From Marinobacter gudaonensis (GTDB lineage: Bacteria > Pseudomonadota > Gammaproteobacteria > Pseudomonadales > Oleiphilaceae): a stretch of DNA of 64,000 nt. The stretch spans positions 62,001 to 126,000 of the forward strand of contig NZ_FOYV01000001.1 in assembly GCF_900115175.1 (NCBI RefSeq). Reading direction: 5' to 3'. Every line of letters starts with the position of its first letter. The stretch's first letter is position 1. The notes below the pieces were generated by a model, which was not told the DNA's origin, searched no databases, and worked only from the letters and a program-made list of their open reading frames with translations. The translations under genes were made by a program, and so were the position numbers. Positions 30,634 through 39,755 of this stretch are shown one piece after another.

Positions 30634-31380
30634 TTACATGGCCCTGGCAAACAGGCCAAAGGGCAGGGATTTTATGACATAGCTTAGCGGCGTCCAGGGC
30701 CACCAGGGCACGAAGGCGCGGCGTTTTTCCGATTCGATGGCTTTCACCAGGGCTTTTACGCCGGTTTCCAGATCTACCCTGAAAGGCGCATTCTTGGTGT
30801 CCCGGTTGATGTCGGTGAGGATATAGCCGGGCAGGATGTTGCTCACGTTGATCGGCTTGCCTTTGGTGTCGAGCTGCAGGCCCTCGGCCAGGGAGGCTAC
30901 GGCGGCTTTGGTCGCGGCGTAGACATTGAGCGGACCACGGAATCCGCGCACACCGCTCACCGAGGACATCAATACCAGGTGGCCGCTGTTCTGCTCCCGG
31001 AAAATCTCCATGGCCGCCTCACTCTGGGCGATGGCAGCAATGAAGTTGGTTTCGGCGGTTTTGCGGTTGGCGGCGAAATGGCCCCGGCCAATCGGCTGTG
31101 AGCTGCCAATACCGGCGTTCACAACGACCCGGTCGAGGCTGCCCAGCTCTTCGCGGAAGCCGCGAAATACTTCGAACACCTGCTCGTAATCGCACACATC
31201 CAGGCCCCGCACCAGCACCCGGATGCCCGGATGGGCCTGTTGCAGTTCCCGTTGCAGGGCTTCCAGTTTGTCTGCTCGACGGGCGCACAGGGCCAGGTTA
31301 CAGCCCTTTGCCGCCCATTCGCGGGCCATGCCCTCACCAAGGCCGGTGCTGGCGCCGGTAATCAGAATGTTTTTCCGCAT
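30634..31380 (-). CDS. Short-chain dehydrogenase/reductase
   Basis: 248 residues, classical SDR. The cofactor loop is TGASTGLGEG, the NAG motif is VVNAGIG, the catalytic Ser is in LMSSVSGVRG and the YxxxK pair in NVYAATKAAVAS. Start 31380 has AGAGG in front; a start at 31401 adds seven residues without a site. The C-terminal WWPWTPLSYVIKSLPFGLF is hydrophobic and may sit at the membrane, as in lipid-handling SDRs. The substrate is unknown. Confidence 0.88.
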   Translation of the reverse strand: MRKNILITGASTGLGEGMAREWAAKGCNLALCARRADKLEALQRELQQAHPGIRVLVRGLDVCDYEQVFEVFRGFREELGSLDRVVVNAGIGSSQPIGRGHFAANRKTAETNFIAAIAQSEAAMEIFREQNSGHLVLMSSVSGVRGFRGPLNVYAATKAAVASLAEGLQLDTKGKPINVSNILPGYILTDINRDTKNAPFRVDLETGVKALVKAIESEKRRAFVPWWPWTPLSYVIKSLPFGLFARAM

Positions 31381-31478
31381 GTGGTACCTCTGGTCCATCA
31401 AGTCGATGGTGCCCAGACTACCACGATTGGCCGGGAATGGAATTGGCGAAAAAACAGCCCGTTACCGGCGTTTCTGCG

Positions 31479-31907
31479 TTACTCCACCGTCACGGTGATT
31501 TTTTTGGAGACGACCGCTGGTTCATGGGGCACGTGGGCGTGGTTGCCCAGTAACAGTTGCAGGGTGTGTTTCCCCGGGGCCAGCGTAACTTCGGTTTCAG
31601 TCTGGCCGCCGCCAAAGTGACGCACCTGATCGGTTGCCGGAAGCGACTGGCTCATATCAGAGGGTACATCGGTATCAATCAGCAGGTGGTGGTGGCCGGT
31701 ACCGGCCTTGTCGATACCGGCGGGAGCAACACCCATATTGCGCAGGCCGAAGACCACCTTGAAGGTCTGGCCTACTGTGGCGCCGTCACTGGGTTGCACG
31801 AAATACACCTCGGCATTGGCCGGGGCTTCAGATTTCATGGCGTCTGCGATAGCGGCGACAGGCGCTACCATGAGTGCGGAACATAGAGCAATGGCAATCC
31901 GATTCAT
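31479..31907 (-). CDS. DUF4399 family periplasmic protein
   Basis: 142 residues with a signal peptide (MNRIAIALCSALMVAPVAA, cut near AIA-DAM). The DUF4399 domain covers the rest, with FVQPSDGATVGQTFKVVFGL, the His-rich GTGHHHLLID and a terminal beta-strand. The His cluster could bind metal, but no function is established. AAGGAGGATTTGAG precedes the start at 31907. It is the promoter-distal member of a run of small minus-strand genes. Confidence 0.82.
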   Translation of the reverse strand: MNRIAIALCSALMVAPVAAIADAMKSEAPANAEVYFVQPSDGATVGQTFKVVFGLRNMGVAPAGIDKAGTGHHHLLIDTDVPSDMSQSLPATDQVRHFGGGQTETEVTLAPGKHTLQLLLGNHAHVPHEPAVVSKKITVTVE

Positions 31908-31978
31908 CTCAAATCCTCCTTGGGTTCTGCCAAAGCTGAGTATAGTTGAGGAACGAGAACGTGATGATTGCCGAGAAG

Positions 31979-32311
31979 TCAGGAAGCGCGCGGCGCGAAC
32001 ATGATTATTGCCATACCGAGCAATGCCACCCCGGAGCCAACCAGATCCCACATCGTGGGACGGATACCGTCTACCGCCCATAACCAGAGGATGGCCATAA
32101 AAATATAAACGCCGCCGTAGGCTGCATACACACGCCCTGCGGCGGTTGGATGCAGAGAAAGCAGCCAGGCGAAGGCGGCCAGGCTGAGGGCACCGGGCAC
32201 CAACAGCCAGATGCTCTTTCCTTCACGAAGCCACAGGTAGGGCAGGTAGCAGCCCACGATTTCAGGAAGTGCTGTGACGAGAAATAGCCCAACGGTTTTC
32301 AATTCAGGCAA
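31979..32311 (-). CDS. YnfA/UPF0060 family membrane protein
   Basis: A 110-residue inner-membrane protein with four TM helices. It matches E. coli YnfA closely ([35 protein letters not shown]). YnfA belongs to the drug/metabolite (SMR-like) superfamily; its function is not firmly established. The start is a TTG at 32311 with GGAGGAA seven bases before it, which gives the usual YnfA length; ATG starts farther upstream lie inside the GDCCVxC gene. Operon with 32329-32550 (17-base gap). Confidence 0.85.
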   Translation of the reverse strand: MPELKTVGLFLVTALPEIVGCYLPYLWLREGKSIWLLVPGALSLAAFAWLLSLHPTAAGRVYAAYGGVYIFMAILWLWAVDGIRPTMWDLVGSGVALLGMAIIMFAPRAS

Positions 32312-32328
32312 AACGGCTTCCTCCGGTC

Positions 32329-32550
32329 TCACTCTGGCGGCGCACAACAGTCGGTGCCTTGTTGAATGGGTGGGCAGGGCACGGTGCCATAGGAGCAGAA
32401 AACGCAACAGTCGCCCGGCTTGGGCTTCAGCAAGCGTCCGCAGGACTCGCACTCGTAAAAGTACTGGCAGCTATCCGTGGGCATGGTCTCCGTTTTCTGG
32501 TGACCACAATGTGGGCAGGTGAGGGTGGATTCCAAAGTGATGTTGGTCAT
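32329..32550 (-). CDS. GDCCVxC domain small cysteine-rich protein
   Basis: 73 residues with ten cysteines in pairs: [21 protein letters not shown] and CPPIQQ, ending in DCCAPP. The GDCCVxC domain is a small family often found near mercury or heavy-metal resistance genes; a metal-binding role is likely but not shown. No merA or merT lies nearby. AAAGGA precedes the ATG. It sits between the YnfA gene and a GFA gene on the same strand. Confidence 0.85.
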   Translation of the reverse strand: MTNITLESTLTCPHCGHQKTETMPTDSCQYFYECESCGRLLKPKPGDCCVFCSYGTVPCPPIQQGTDCCAPPE

Positions 32551-32565
32551 TCCTTTGCTCTCCTG

Positions 32566-33000
32566 TTATTGCGCAGGTTGCTTTAGCGCCTCTTCCAGCA
32601 TTTCAAGGCTCTCTGGCCCTGCTTCCAGCCGCAGGCACCGTTCCGCATCATGTTCCCATAATGCAGCCGACCCGAGGTGCAGGTGCACTGTGACCGACGC
32701 CTCGAACGACTCGTCGAGCAGACCGGCAGGCACCCAGATCAACTCCTTGTCTCTGAGCGGATTGGGTACCGGGCTGCCGCAGGCAGAGCAGAAGTCGCTG
32801 CGATAGCCGGTGGACTTCTGAAACGACGAAATCTTCTGCTCGCCGGAAAGCCAACGAAAGCGTGTGCTTGGCACAAAAGTGGCGGCATTGGCTGCTGACC
32901 CCGTTGCCTTTCTGCACAGGGAGCAGTGGCACTGGTAGAGGTTAGGGAGGTTGCCTTCGATCTCGAATGCAATTTCACCACACAGGCATTCGCCTTTCAT
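32566..33000 (-). CDS. GFA family protein (glutathione-dependent formaldehyde-activating fold)
   Basis: 144 residues with the Cys pattern of the Mss4-like GFA fold: GECLCGEI, QCHCSLCRK, and DFCSACGSPVPNP, which bind structural zinc. Only a few members have a known substrate (the reaction of formaldehyde with glutathione in Paracoccus), so function is open. It ends 15 bases before the GDCCVxC gene. A second GFA gene is at 40143. Confidence 0.87.
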   Translation of the reverse strand: MKGECLCGEIAFEIEGNLPNLYQCHCSLCRKATGSAANAATFVPSTRFRWLSGEQKISSFQKSTGYRSDFCSACGSPVPNPLRDKELIWVPAGLLDESFEASVTVHLHLGSAALWEHDAERCLRLEAGPESLEMLEEALKQPAQ

Positions 33001-33043
33001 GGAGTTGTCCTTGTTTCATTCATGGTTGGAACCAGACGGGACC

Positions 33044-33610
33044 TTAGTCTATCGCACAAAGATCCGACGGCGCCCGGTCAATCTTCTGAATAGTCGAGGT
33101 TTTACCGGCAATGGGGACGATGAGAAAGCCCGTGCCGGCGAAGGCTGTCGACTGACTGATGCGGCCCTGGCCAGACGAATCCAGCCCAAGTTCGGTGCTG
33201 CTTGTCGCGAGGCCAATAAACGGATTGCCGGGTTCCCGGGCGCCCGAGGCCAGGAAGTCACGATTCAGCTCAATGCGCCCGTCCCTGAAATGAAAGTGTT
33301 TGCCTTCCTCGAACCGCGATTCCTGTATAACGGTGTTGTCCAGAATGGCCGAAGCGATCAGGCTTGAGCCACTGCCGCTGCGAATGGCAACCGCCTCCGG
33401 CTGGGTTTCTGCCGAGAACTGTCCCGGCCAGAGGATGGAGGTCAGGCACACCGGCGACGAGCCGCCCGCGGGGCTGCTGCAGTTTTTATAGCAGCCGGCG
33501 AAGGCCTCAAGCTTCGCGACGGACGCGAAACCGGTGTCGTTTTCTGGCGCCTGAGTTGTAGAACAGCCGGACAACGCCAGCAAAAGTAAAAGAAACAAGG
33601 CTTGTTTCAT
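33044..33610 (-). CDS. Lipoprotein of unknown function
   Basis: 188 residues. The start at 33610 gives MKQALFLLLLLALSGCSTTQ, a signal peptide with the lipobox LSGC, so the mature protein is lipid-anchored at Cys17. The soluble part contains a pair of close cysteines (FAGCYKNCSSP) that could form a disulfide. I recognise no family. The in-frame ATG at 33694 lacks a signal-peptide layout. It lies between the GFA and ChaB genes. Confidence 0.7.
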   Translation of the reverse strand: MKQALFLLLLLALSGCSTTQAPENDTGFASVAKLEAFAGCYKNCSSPAGGSSPVCLTSILWPGQFSAETQPEAVAIRSGSGSSLIASAILDNTVIQESRFEEGKHFHFRDGRIELNRDFLASGAREPGNPFIGLATSSTELGLDSSGQGRISQSTAFAGTGFLIVPIAGKTSTIQKIDRAPSDLCAID

Positions 33611-33695
33611 GACATTCCACCAGGCCTCGAGCGGTTTCTGTAAGAATAGACCGCATCGGGTTTTCAGGGCAGCAAGCCTTGTCAGATCAATCATT

Positions 33696-33920
33696 TCACG
33701 ATTTCACCCACCGATCGCCTTCCTTGTGGTATTCCTTCTTCACCGCCGCCCAGGCCACTTTGTGGGCAGTTTCCTCCCGGCTGGCGTTATCGCGTCGGTC
33801 TTCCGGGTCCTCGTATTCGTCCCAAGCGGAATTGAAGGCCTTACGGTAGATTTCCTGAGCCTTCTCCGGCAGGTTGTTACGAACACTGGAGGGTAATTCA
33901 GTGTTGCGATGATAGGGCAT
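33696..33920 (-). CDS. chaB: ChaB family protein
   Basis: A 74-residue protein that matches ChaB: LPSSVRNNLPEKAQEIYRKA and FNSAWDEYED, then AHKVAWAAVKKEYHK. E. coli ChaB is linked to the cation antiporter ChaA, but no chaA is present here, so its role is uncertain. GAAGGAGG is a strong ribosome binding site. It follows the methyltransferase gene by 19 bases. Confidence 0.88.
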   Translation of the reverse strand: MPYHRNTELPSSVRNNLPEKAQEIYRKAFNSAWDEYEDPEDRRDNASREETAHKVAWAAVKKEYHKEGDRWVKS

Positions 33921-33939
33921 TGGTCTACCTCCTTCGTTG

Positions 33940-34407
33940 TTAGATCCAACGACGTACCCGCTGCATGTAGGCCGCGAATTCCTCTCCGAAGATTTCCCCG
34001 AGCGCTTGCTCCTCCGGAGCTATCTGGAACCGGTTCATATACGCGACAAAGAAAGGAACGCCGAGCAGCGCCCAGGCGGACGCAAGGAACACGGCCCAGG
34101 CCGCGAGCACCAGGGCAAAACCCACGTACATGGGGTTGCGCGAATAGCGGTACACCCCGGAGCTGACCAGTGCAGAACTTGCCTCGGGTTTGCGAGGATC
34201 CACGGTGGTTTTTGAAGCCCGGAAGGCCATTACTCCGGAGATAGCAAACACAATGCCCAGCAGGAACAGGATACCTGCGATTGCCAGCCGAAGTGTTTCA
34301 TCCACATCAACGCGAGGGGCAGAGACCGCGACAAGCCACATAATCAATCCCACGATCAGCACCAGTGCGACCGGGGGCACGCGTTTTTCCAACAGGTTTG
34401 CTCTCAC
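33940..34407 (-). CDS. Isoprenylcysteine methyltransferase-like membrane protein
   Basis: 155 residues with four predicted TM helices. The C-terminal SAM-binding part shows GVYRYSRNPMYVGF and the EEQALGEIFGEEFAAYMQR segment typical of the bacterial PEMT/ICMT-like family (R-H/N-P-x-Y-x-G and E-E-x-x-L). The methyl acceptor in bacteria is usually unknown. Same-strand neighbour of chaB. Confidence 0.85.
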   Translation of the reverse strand: MRANLLEKRVPPVALVLIVGLIMWLVAVSAPRVDVDETLRLAIAGILFLLGIVFAISGVMAFRASKTTVDPRKPEASSALVSSGVYRYSRNPMYVGFALVLAAWAVFLASAWALLGVPFFVAYMNRFQIAPEEQALGEIFGEEFAAYMQRVRRWI

Positions 34408-34443
34408 GATTAAACGGTTCTCAAAGAGGGTGGCACCAGCGAG

Positions 34444-34710
34444 TCAGCGAAGCTGGCTGTCCTTACTGCCACGACGGTTAATGCCGCTTGACCGGCCGTT
34501 TTGCTTCTCATGGGCTGACTGGCAGTCAATGCACAACCGGACACCCGGAATGGCCTTGCGCCGGGCCTCGGGAATCGTGGCGCCGCACTCGTCGCATTCC
34601 CTGGCGCTCTCGCCTTTGGCCAACTGGCTGCGAGCGCGCTGGATTTCATCCTCAACACTTGCATCAATCTGTTCCTGAACCGCACCATCACGGGACCATC
34701 CACCTGCCAT
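34444..34710 (-). CDS. ybiI: DksA/TraR-type zinc finger protein YbiI
   Basis: 88 residues, identical in length to E. coli YbiI and alike throughout, from MAGGWSRDGAVQEQIDASV to the end GINRRGSKDSQLR. The C4 zinc finger is CDECG...CIDCQ. It lacks the coiled-coil acidic tip of DksA, and no role is established. Start 34710 has GGAGG in front; an ATG at 34773 is in frame but adds unconserved residues. Confidence 0.92.
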   Translation of the reverse strand: MAGGWSRDGAVQEQIDASVEDEIQRARSQLAKGESARECDECGATIPEARRKAIPGVRLCIDCQSAHEKQNGRSSGINRRGSKDSQLR

Positions 34711-34802
34711 GAGCCCTCCGGAGTCTGGATGACTGAAATCACTCAACGGTATCATTCGAACGTGGGCGCTCAAAGATAGCCGACAACCAACAAGGAAACA
34801 CC

Positions 34803-35129
34803 ATGTCGTATATCAGCCAATATACACCTGAAACGCTGAGCCGTGACGAGTTGGATCAGACCCAAGGCCCGATGGTGGTGGAATTCGGCACCAACTGGTG
34901 CGGTATCTGCCGGGGAGCACAGGCGGATATACAAGCCGCCATGGACGGCCACCCGAGTGTTGCGCACCTGAAGGTTGAGGATGGCAAAGGCCGCAGGTTG
35001 GGGCGGACCTTTGGTGTGAAGCTCTGGCCAACGCTGGTTTTCCTGCGGGACGGGCAGGAGATTGCCCGGGTGGTGCGGCCGCAGGGGCGACAGGCTATTG
35101 ATGAGCAACTGGAGAAACTTCTGGGCTAG
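34803..35129 (+). CDS. Thioredoxin family protein
   Basis: 108 residues with a thioredoxin fold. The redox motif is WCGIC (instead of WCGPC), and the cis-proline is in KLWPTLVFL. No signal peptide is present, so it is cytosolic. The active-site Ile for Pro change is known to alter redox potential, so it may be a specialised thiol reductase. It lies alone, divergent from ybiI and convergent with the chemoreceptor gene. Confidence 0.88.
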   Translation: MSYISQYTPETLSRDELDQTQGPMVVEFGTNWCGICRGAQADIQAAMDGHPSVAHLKVEDGKGRRLGRTFGVKLWPTLVFLRDGQEIARVVRPQGRQAIDEQLEKLLG

Positions 35130-35166
35130 ACCGCCGCGCGGTGGTTCCGGTTGATTCAGTCGTTTG

Positions 35167-36474
35167 TCATTTCTGATCCATGCAACGTACGGCGCCCGTG
35201 AGCTTCAGAACAGCCTCCTCAAGGGCCTTGACGCCTGCTGCAACGATGCCGATACGTTCCTTTTCCTCGTTCGAGCTCTCGCGGATGGAGCTCATCTGAG
35301 CGTAAATCGATTCAATCAGCCCCGAGTTCTGGTCCACAACGCCGGTAATCTCGTTCGTGGCTTCGGCCGTGCGAGAGGCCAGTTTGCGAACCTCGTCGGC
35401 CACCACGGCGAATCCCCGACCGGCTTCGCCGGCACGCGCCGCCTCAATCGCAGCGTTCAGGGCCAACAGGTTGGTTTGGGAGGCAATATCCGCGATGGTG
35501 GACACGATTTTTTTGATGCTTCGTGACTGATCGTTGAGCCGCTCGCTGACGCCGCCTGCCTGTTCAATTTTCTCGCCAATGGTATTGGACGAGTCAACCG
35601 CACTATCCAGAGCGTGTCGGGCACTGGCGGTAATCTCTGCGGTCTCATCGGAGGTTTCAGCGGCCAGGTGTGCCGTGGCATGAAACGACTCAAGGCGCGC
35701 GGTGATGTCAGTGGCAAACTTGATGACCTTGTAGACCTTACCCTCGTTATCGAAAATAGGGTTGTAGGTGGCTTCTACCCAGATTCTCTGGCCGGCGCTG
35801 TTGCGGCGCTCGAATTGACCGCTAAAGAATTCGCCAGCGGCAAGGTGGCGCCAGAAGTTGGGGTTTTCCTTGTAGAACTCCTCCTCACAGAACAGGCGGT
35901 GATGCTTACCCCTTATTTGTTCGAGGCTGTAGCCCATGGTTTTGAGGAAGTTTTCGTTGGCCGAGCGGATGGTGCCGTCCGGTTCGAATTCAATGACTGC
36001 CAATGAGCGATTCAGGGCAGAGATCTGGGCCTCCCGGTCCGCGAGGGCTTCTTTTTCTGCAGTGACATCCGAGGCGATCTTGATCACCTTCACCACCTGT
36101 CCTGAATCGTTCCTCACGGGGAAGTAGGATGCCTGCAACCAGCACCGGCGCCCCTCCCGATTTACCCGTTCAAAGGTGCCACGATGGGCCTCGCCCGCAG
36201 CGAGGGTTTCCCAGAATGACTGGTAACCGGCGCTGCGGACGTACTCCTTGGTGCAAAACATGCGGTGATGCTGGCCCACGATCTCCTCACGCCGGTAACC
36301 GACGATTGAGAGAAACAGATCATTGGCATCGAGGATTCGGCCTTCGGGAGTGAACTCAATGGAACCGATGTGGGTGCGGATGGCCTGCAGGTCTTGGGAG
36401 AGTCCATCTCGTTCCTGCTGAAGGCTGCTGATCTGGTTCTGCGCCGCATGGCGCTTTTGTGCTGCGAATAGCAT
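35167..36474 (-). CDS. Cytosolic PAS-PAS chemoreceptor, BdlA-like
   Basis: 435 residues without any TM segment: a short coiled coil, two PAS domains (each with a [16 protein letters not shown] and a [20 protein letters not shown] motif, about 40-160 and 165-280), then a methyl-accepting signalling domain with the hairpin tip [20 protein letters not shown] and [15 protein letters not shown]. This is the architecture and length of Pseudomonas BdlA, which controls biofilm dispersal. The start at 36474 is preferred over 36480 because AGAGGG is spaced properly for it. No chemotaxis genes are adjacent. Confidence 0.88.
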   Translation of the reverse strand: MLFAAQKRHAAQNQISSLQQERDGLSQDLQAIRTHIGSIEFTPEGRILDANDLFLSIVGYRREEIVGQHHRMFCTKEYVRSAGYQSFWETLAAGEAHRGTFERVNREGRRCWLQASYFPVRNDSGQVVKVIKIASDVTAEKEALADREAQISALNRSLAVIEFEPDGTIRSANENFLKTMGYSLEQIRGKHHRLFCEEEFYKENPNFWRHLAAGEFFSGQFERRNSAGQRIWVEATYNPIFDNEGKVYKVIKFATDITARLESFHATAHLAAETSDETAEITASARHALDSAVDSSNTIGEKIEQAGGVSERLNDQSRSIKKIVSTIADIASQTNLLALNAAIEAARAGEAGRGFAVVADEVRKLASRTAEATNEITGVVDQNSGLIESIYAQMSSIRESSNEEKERIGIVAAGVKALEEAVLKLTGAVRCMDQK

Positions 36475-36579
36475 TGTCATTCCCTCTGAAAGGCCATCCC
36501 AACTCCATTGAGTATTGCCGGTAATTCGGGGAAAACAAATTGAGATTGGTAACCATTTGTGTGGGAGCATTGCCTCCCG

Positions 36580-37152
36580 TCACGCCGTGTTGGCTTTGTG
36601 CGCTATTCCCGTCGCAGCCTGTCTACGAGCGTGAATGGCTCTGCAAAATGTGCTGAGGCCACCAAGCAGGGCTCCGGCGATAGCCGGGTCTTCAACAATG
36701 CTCTGTGTGCCAAGCCCACTGCCGAGCAGCGGTACAGACGTGTAGGCATCGTCAATCACGTCGCCAGACATGGTGGTAAGCACTTCTTTCAGTGCTGCTT
36801 GTGCGTGGGATGCTCTAGGAGAAGTATTCACCAGCATGATGGGCTTGTGAGGGAATTCCATGCCACCAACCAGCCAGTCAAGCGCATTCTTCATGGGGCC
36901 ACTGATGCCGTGAGCGTATTCCGGGCTGGCAACGATCAACCCGTCGGCCTGTCTCAGCGAGGACTCCAGTGCCCGCAGAGCTGGAATAGACTCATCCTCT
37001 CTGTCGGGGTTGAACAGTGGCAAGCCACCAATCTCACCGATTTCAATGCGAACATGGCCAGGGGCCAGAGCTTGCAGGGCCTTGAGGGCAGCTGTGTTGT
37101 ACGACACTTTCCGCAGACTGCCCGAGAGAGCCAGTAATCTGACAATATCCAT
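36580..37152 (-). CDS. NADPH-dependent FMN reductase family protein
   Basis: A flavodoxin-fold quinone/FMN reductase of 190 residues. FMN-binding segments are ALSGSLRKVSYN at the N-terminus and ASPEYAHGISGPMKNALDWL in the middle. It is cytosolic, and the substrate could be FMN, quinone or chromate. It lies alone between the chemoreceptor and thioesterase genes. Confidence 0.88.
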   Translation of the reverse strand: MDIVRLLALSGSLRKVSYNTAALKALQALAPGHVRIEIGEIGGLPLFNPDREDESIPALRALESSLRQADGLIVASPEYAHGISGPMKNALDWLVGGMEFPHKPIMLVNTSPRASHAQAALKEVLTTMSGDVIDDAYTSVPLLGSGLGTQSIVEDPAIAGALLGGLSTFCRAIHARRQAATGIAHKANTA

Positions 37153-37203
37153 TTGAACAAATATGTTCCTTTACCAAATTACCAAGGTGTTTCCAGCTAG
37201 ACG

Positions 37204-37683
37204 TTACTTGCGATGGAGCGCCTTGTAGCGTTCCTCAAGCTCAGCTCGAATCGCACGGCGCTCCTTGCCGTTGGCAAAGCGCCGGATCTGATCGTCGGTG
37301 CGGGGCACCAGCTCTGGCACCTCCACCGCTTTGCCGTTGTCATCCACCGCCACCATGGTGAAAAAGCAACTGTTGCTGTGCCGCACTAGCTTGTCACGGA
37401 TGTTCTCCGTGACGACCTTGATGCCGATCTCCATGGAGGTTCGGCCCGTGTAGTTCACGCTGGCAAGAAAGGTGACCAGCTCACCCACGTGGATGGGTTG
37501 CAGAAACATCACCTGATCCACCGACAGAGTCACCACATAGGTGCCTGCGTACCGGCTGGCGCAGGCGTAGGCCACCTCATCCAGGTACTTCAGCAGGGTG
37601 CCGCCGTGCACATTGCCGGAAAAATTGGCTTTGTCCGGCGTCATCAGTACGGTCATGCTCAGGCTTGTTGAGTTGGGTTCCAT
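37204..37683 (-). CDS. Acyl-CoA thioesterase, hotdog fold
   Basis: 159 residues of the YciA/BACH-type acyl-CoA hydrolase family: TPDKANFSGNVHGGTLLKYLDE carries the active-site Asp in LDEVAYACA, and DQVMFLQPIHVGELV follows. The C-terminal helix is charged. The family breaks acyl-CoA to free acid and CoA; chain length preference is not evident. AGAGAAG precedes the ATG. Confidence 0.9.
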   Translation of the reverse strand: MEPNSTSLSMTVLMTPDKANFSGNVHGGTLLKYLDEVAYACASRYAGTYVVTLSVDQVMFLQPIHVGELVTFLASVNYTGRTSMEIGIKVVTENIRDKLVRHSNSCFFTMVAVDDNGKAVEVPELVPRTDDQIRRFANGKERRAIRAELEERYKALHRK

Positions 37684-37765
37684 GGCGCTTCTCTGGTGGT
37701 TTGCTATCCAGTATAGGCGCCAGTCTGGCGGATGGTGGCAGTAATTATGCAGACAGCGGCACCGC

Positions 37766-38707
37766 TCAGCGTTGCGGGCGAAGTGCTGACTTCACGGGTT
37801 CGAAATTGCCATTTGAATAGGCTTGGAGCTCTGCGAAAACCTCATCAAATGAGAGGTTACGGACCCATTCCGAACGACATCCACCGGCCAGCTCCATGGC
37901 TTTCATAAACTGTTCCCGGGAAAACACGAACGAGCCGATCAGCGTTTTCTGCTCGCGGATCAGGAGCGAGAAATCCACACTGAGTGACTGCGATGCAAAG
38001 CCAAGAAAAACCACCTTTCCTCCCTTCCGGGTTCGATGAAGGCATTCCGTTCGGGATTGCTCGCTGCCGACCGTATCGAAAACAACGTCGAACCTGGTGT
38101 TGACCCCGGGCGAAACCTCGCTGGCACCCAGCGCCAAAGCCGCCTCGAGCCGCGTCGGCGATGGATCGGAAACAGCCACCGAAGTACAGCCCTGATGACG
38201 CGCTACGGCCGCCAACCCCAAACCCAGTGAACCCGCGCCGAGAACCAACACAGAATCCGTGGGTTTGGGTTGCGCGCGGTCCCAGGCATTGACGGAGTTG
38301 GCGAAAGGCTCGATGAACGAGGCCTGCTCCCAGCTCAGAGTTGAGGGTAGGGGAACCAGAGCAGACTCCGGAACCGCCACCTGTTCCGCGAACCCTCCGG
38401 GTGATTGAACGCCAATCAGGCGCCAGTCATCACAGAGTTGGGGTTGGTCCTGAAGACAGTAAAGGCAATTCCCACAACCGGATAATGGGAAAACCGCGAC
38501 GCGGTTGCCGGATGGCGCTGTTCCACATAGGCCGTGCCCCATGATGTTCGGTAGAGGGCGGAGCCCCGGGTTCTGAAACGCGGCAATTTCACTGCCGCCG
38601 ATGCTGGTGATTTCCACGTCCACCAAAACTTCTCCGGCGCCAGACTTTGGCGGCGCTAACTCCTCCAAACTAAGATTCTTTGGAGCCATGAGCTTCAAGG
38701 CGCGCAT
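37766..38707 (-). CDS. Medium-chain dehydrogenase/reductase with altered catalytic zinc site
   Basis: 313 residues of the zinc-dependent MDR superfamily. The structural zinc lobe is intact (CGNCLYCLQDQPQLC). The NAD(P) fold is GAGSLGLGLAAVARHQG. However, the catalytic-zinc segments are changed: the usual C-G-S-D is SIGGSEIAAF and the usual G-H-E is MGHGLCG, leaving His and the later Glu (SFIEPFAN). So alcohol dehydrogenase activity is uncertain. GAGGTAAGCC precedes the ATG. Confidence 0.82.
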   Translation of the reverse strand: MRALKLMAPKNLSLEELAPPKSGAGEVLVDVEITSIGGSEIAAFQNPGLRPLPNIMGHGLCGTAPSGNRVAVFPLSGCGNCLYCLQDQPQLCDDWRLIGVQSPGGFAEQVAVPESALVPLPSTLSWEQASFIEPFANSVNAWDRAQPKPTDSVLVLGAGSLGLGLAAVARHQGCTSVAVSDPSPTRLEAALALGASEVSPGVNTRFDVVFDTVGSEQSRTECLHRTRKGGKVVFLGFASQSLSVDFSLLIREQKTLIGSFVFSREQFMKAMELAGGCRSEWVRNLSFDEVFAELQAYSNGNFEPVKSALRPQR

Positions 38708-38769
38708 TGTGGGCTTACCTCTTCTGGTAGAGTGATTCGGCTAATACACTGACAACAACGAGCACCGGT

Positions 38770-39282
38770 TCAAGACTCGAGCGTTAGCCGCCCCCCGGAC
38801 TTTTCCTCCAACACCTGGCCCAGAATCTTGAGCTTTTCTCTTTTGAAGCTTCCATAGCCATGAAAACCCAACATAAAGCGCAATCCGTCGTAAGTTCTCA
38901 CCTCCAGCACATAATTCATCGCACGATTGCCCTCTGCCCCCGTCACGGTGACGATGGTCATCACCCCATCGGCAGCAAATTGGCCGTTTCGTTTTCCTAA
39001 CCAGTGTTTACCTTTCAGCAAAAATTTCGATCCGTTCTCTTCCAGTGTTATGCGCTTGTCGGGGACCAGCAGGTACAAGAGGCCGAGTATCATAAGTGCC
39101 AGGGCTATACAGCCGAACCAGAGCCAGGCGTTCAGGGAAGGGTCGTCCCAGACGAAGTAGATCAAAACCACTGCAAGCGATGCGATCACGCCGAAAATGA
39201 GAGCATTGGGCAGGATGGGGCGGTCGAAGCAAATGCCTGCCTCGTCTGAGTTGAGGATTTTGTATATATCGGTTGAGAACAC
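38770..39282 (-). CDS. Membrane protein of unknown function
   Basis: 170 residues with two TM helices (about 25-45 and 52-72), followed by a soluble beta-rich C-terminal domain. It has a GTG start. I recognise no family. The similar short membrane protein at 39321-39698 has the same plan (helix pair first, soluble end), which may point to a related pair. Confidence 0.5.
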   Translation of the reverse strand: MFSTDIYKILNSDEAGICFDRPILPNALIFGVIASLAVVLIYFVWDDPSLNAWLWFGCIALALMILGLLYLLVPDKRITLEENGSKFLLKGKHWLGKRNGQFAADGVMTIVTVTGAEGNRAMNYVLEVRTYDGLRFMLGFHGYGSFKREKLKILGQVLEEKSGGRLTLES

Positions 39283-39320
39283 GTGCTGAGTGCCTTTTAC
39301 TGGAGAAACGTTAAACGACT

Positions 39321-39698
39321 CTACCTTGCCAGATCGTCCCTGATTGGCAGGTCACATTCGGTGGATGCAAATTCCGCGAGTTCCTCTGCATCTGGCCGAA
39401 ATTTCTTGTTCGGGAAAACGCCTAGCACCCAAGATCGCGTACCTGGATAAGCATTGGCCGAATCGCGATTCCAAAGCCTCCGGCGCTCCTTAAATACAAG
39501 GTTGGCTCCGACCGCCAACGGAATGCCTCCCATCAGCACCAATACAACGGAGATGGCGGGAGAGGGCATAGCAAGCAAAGTCGTCAATGGAAGGAGCGAA
39601 GCAACCATCAGTATCCAACCGAAAAGTCTGTAATCGTGGTAGACCAGGAGGATTCGGTTATCCCTATCGATCTCATTCTTTACCAAGTTAGATTTCAT
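39321..39698 (-). CDS. Small membrane protein of unknown function
   Basis: 125 residues with two TM helices (FGWILMVASLLPLTTLLAM and ISVVLVLMGGIPLAVGANLV) and a charged C-terminal tail. No recognised family. Its layout resembles its downstream neighbour at 38770. Confidence 0.5.
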   Translation of the reverse strand: MKSNLVKNEIDRDNRILLVYHDYRLFGWILMVASLLPLTTLLAMPSPAISVVLVLMGGIPLAVGANLVFKERRRLWNRDSANAYPGTRSWVLGVFPNKKFRPDAEELAEFASTECDLPIRDDLAR

Positions 39699-39755
39699 AA
39701 CGGTTTTACTGCCCGTTGAAGAGATTGAGGCGATTTGGAGGGGTAGGGTCTGGAG

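Noticed and set aside
32312..32452. ATG start of the YnfA gene at 32452
   Set aside because: It would lie within the GDCCVxC gene and add residues absent from YnfA; the TTG at 32311 has GGAGGAA in front and gives the family length.
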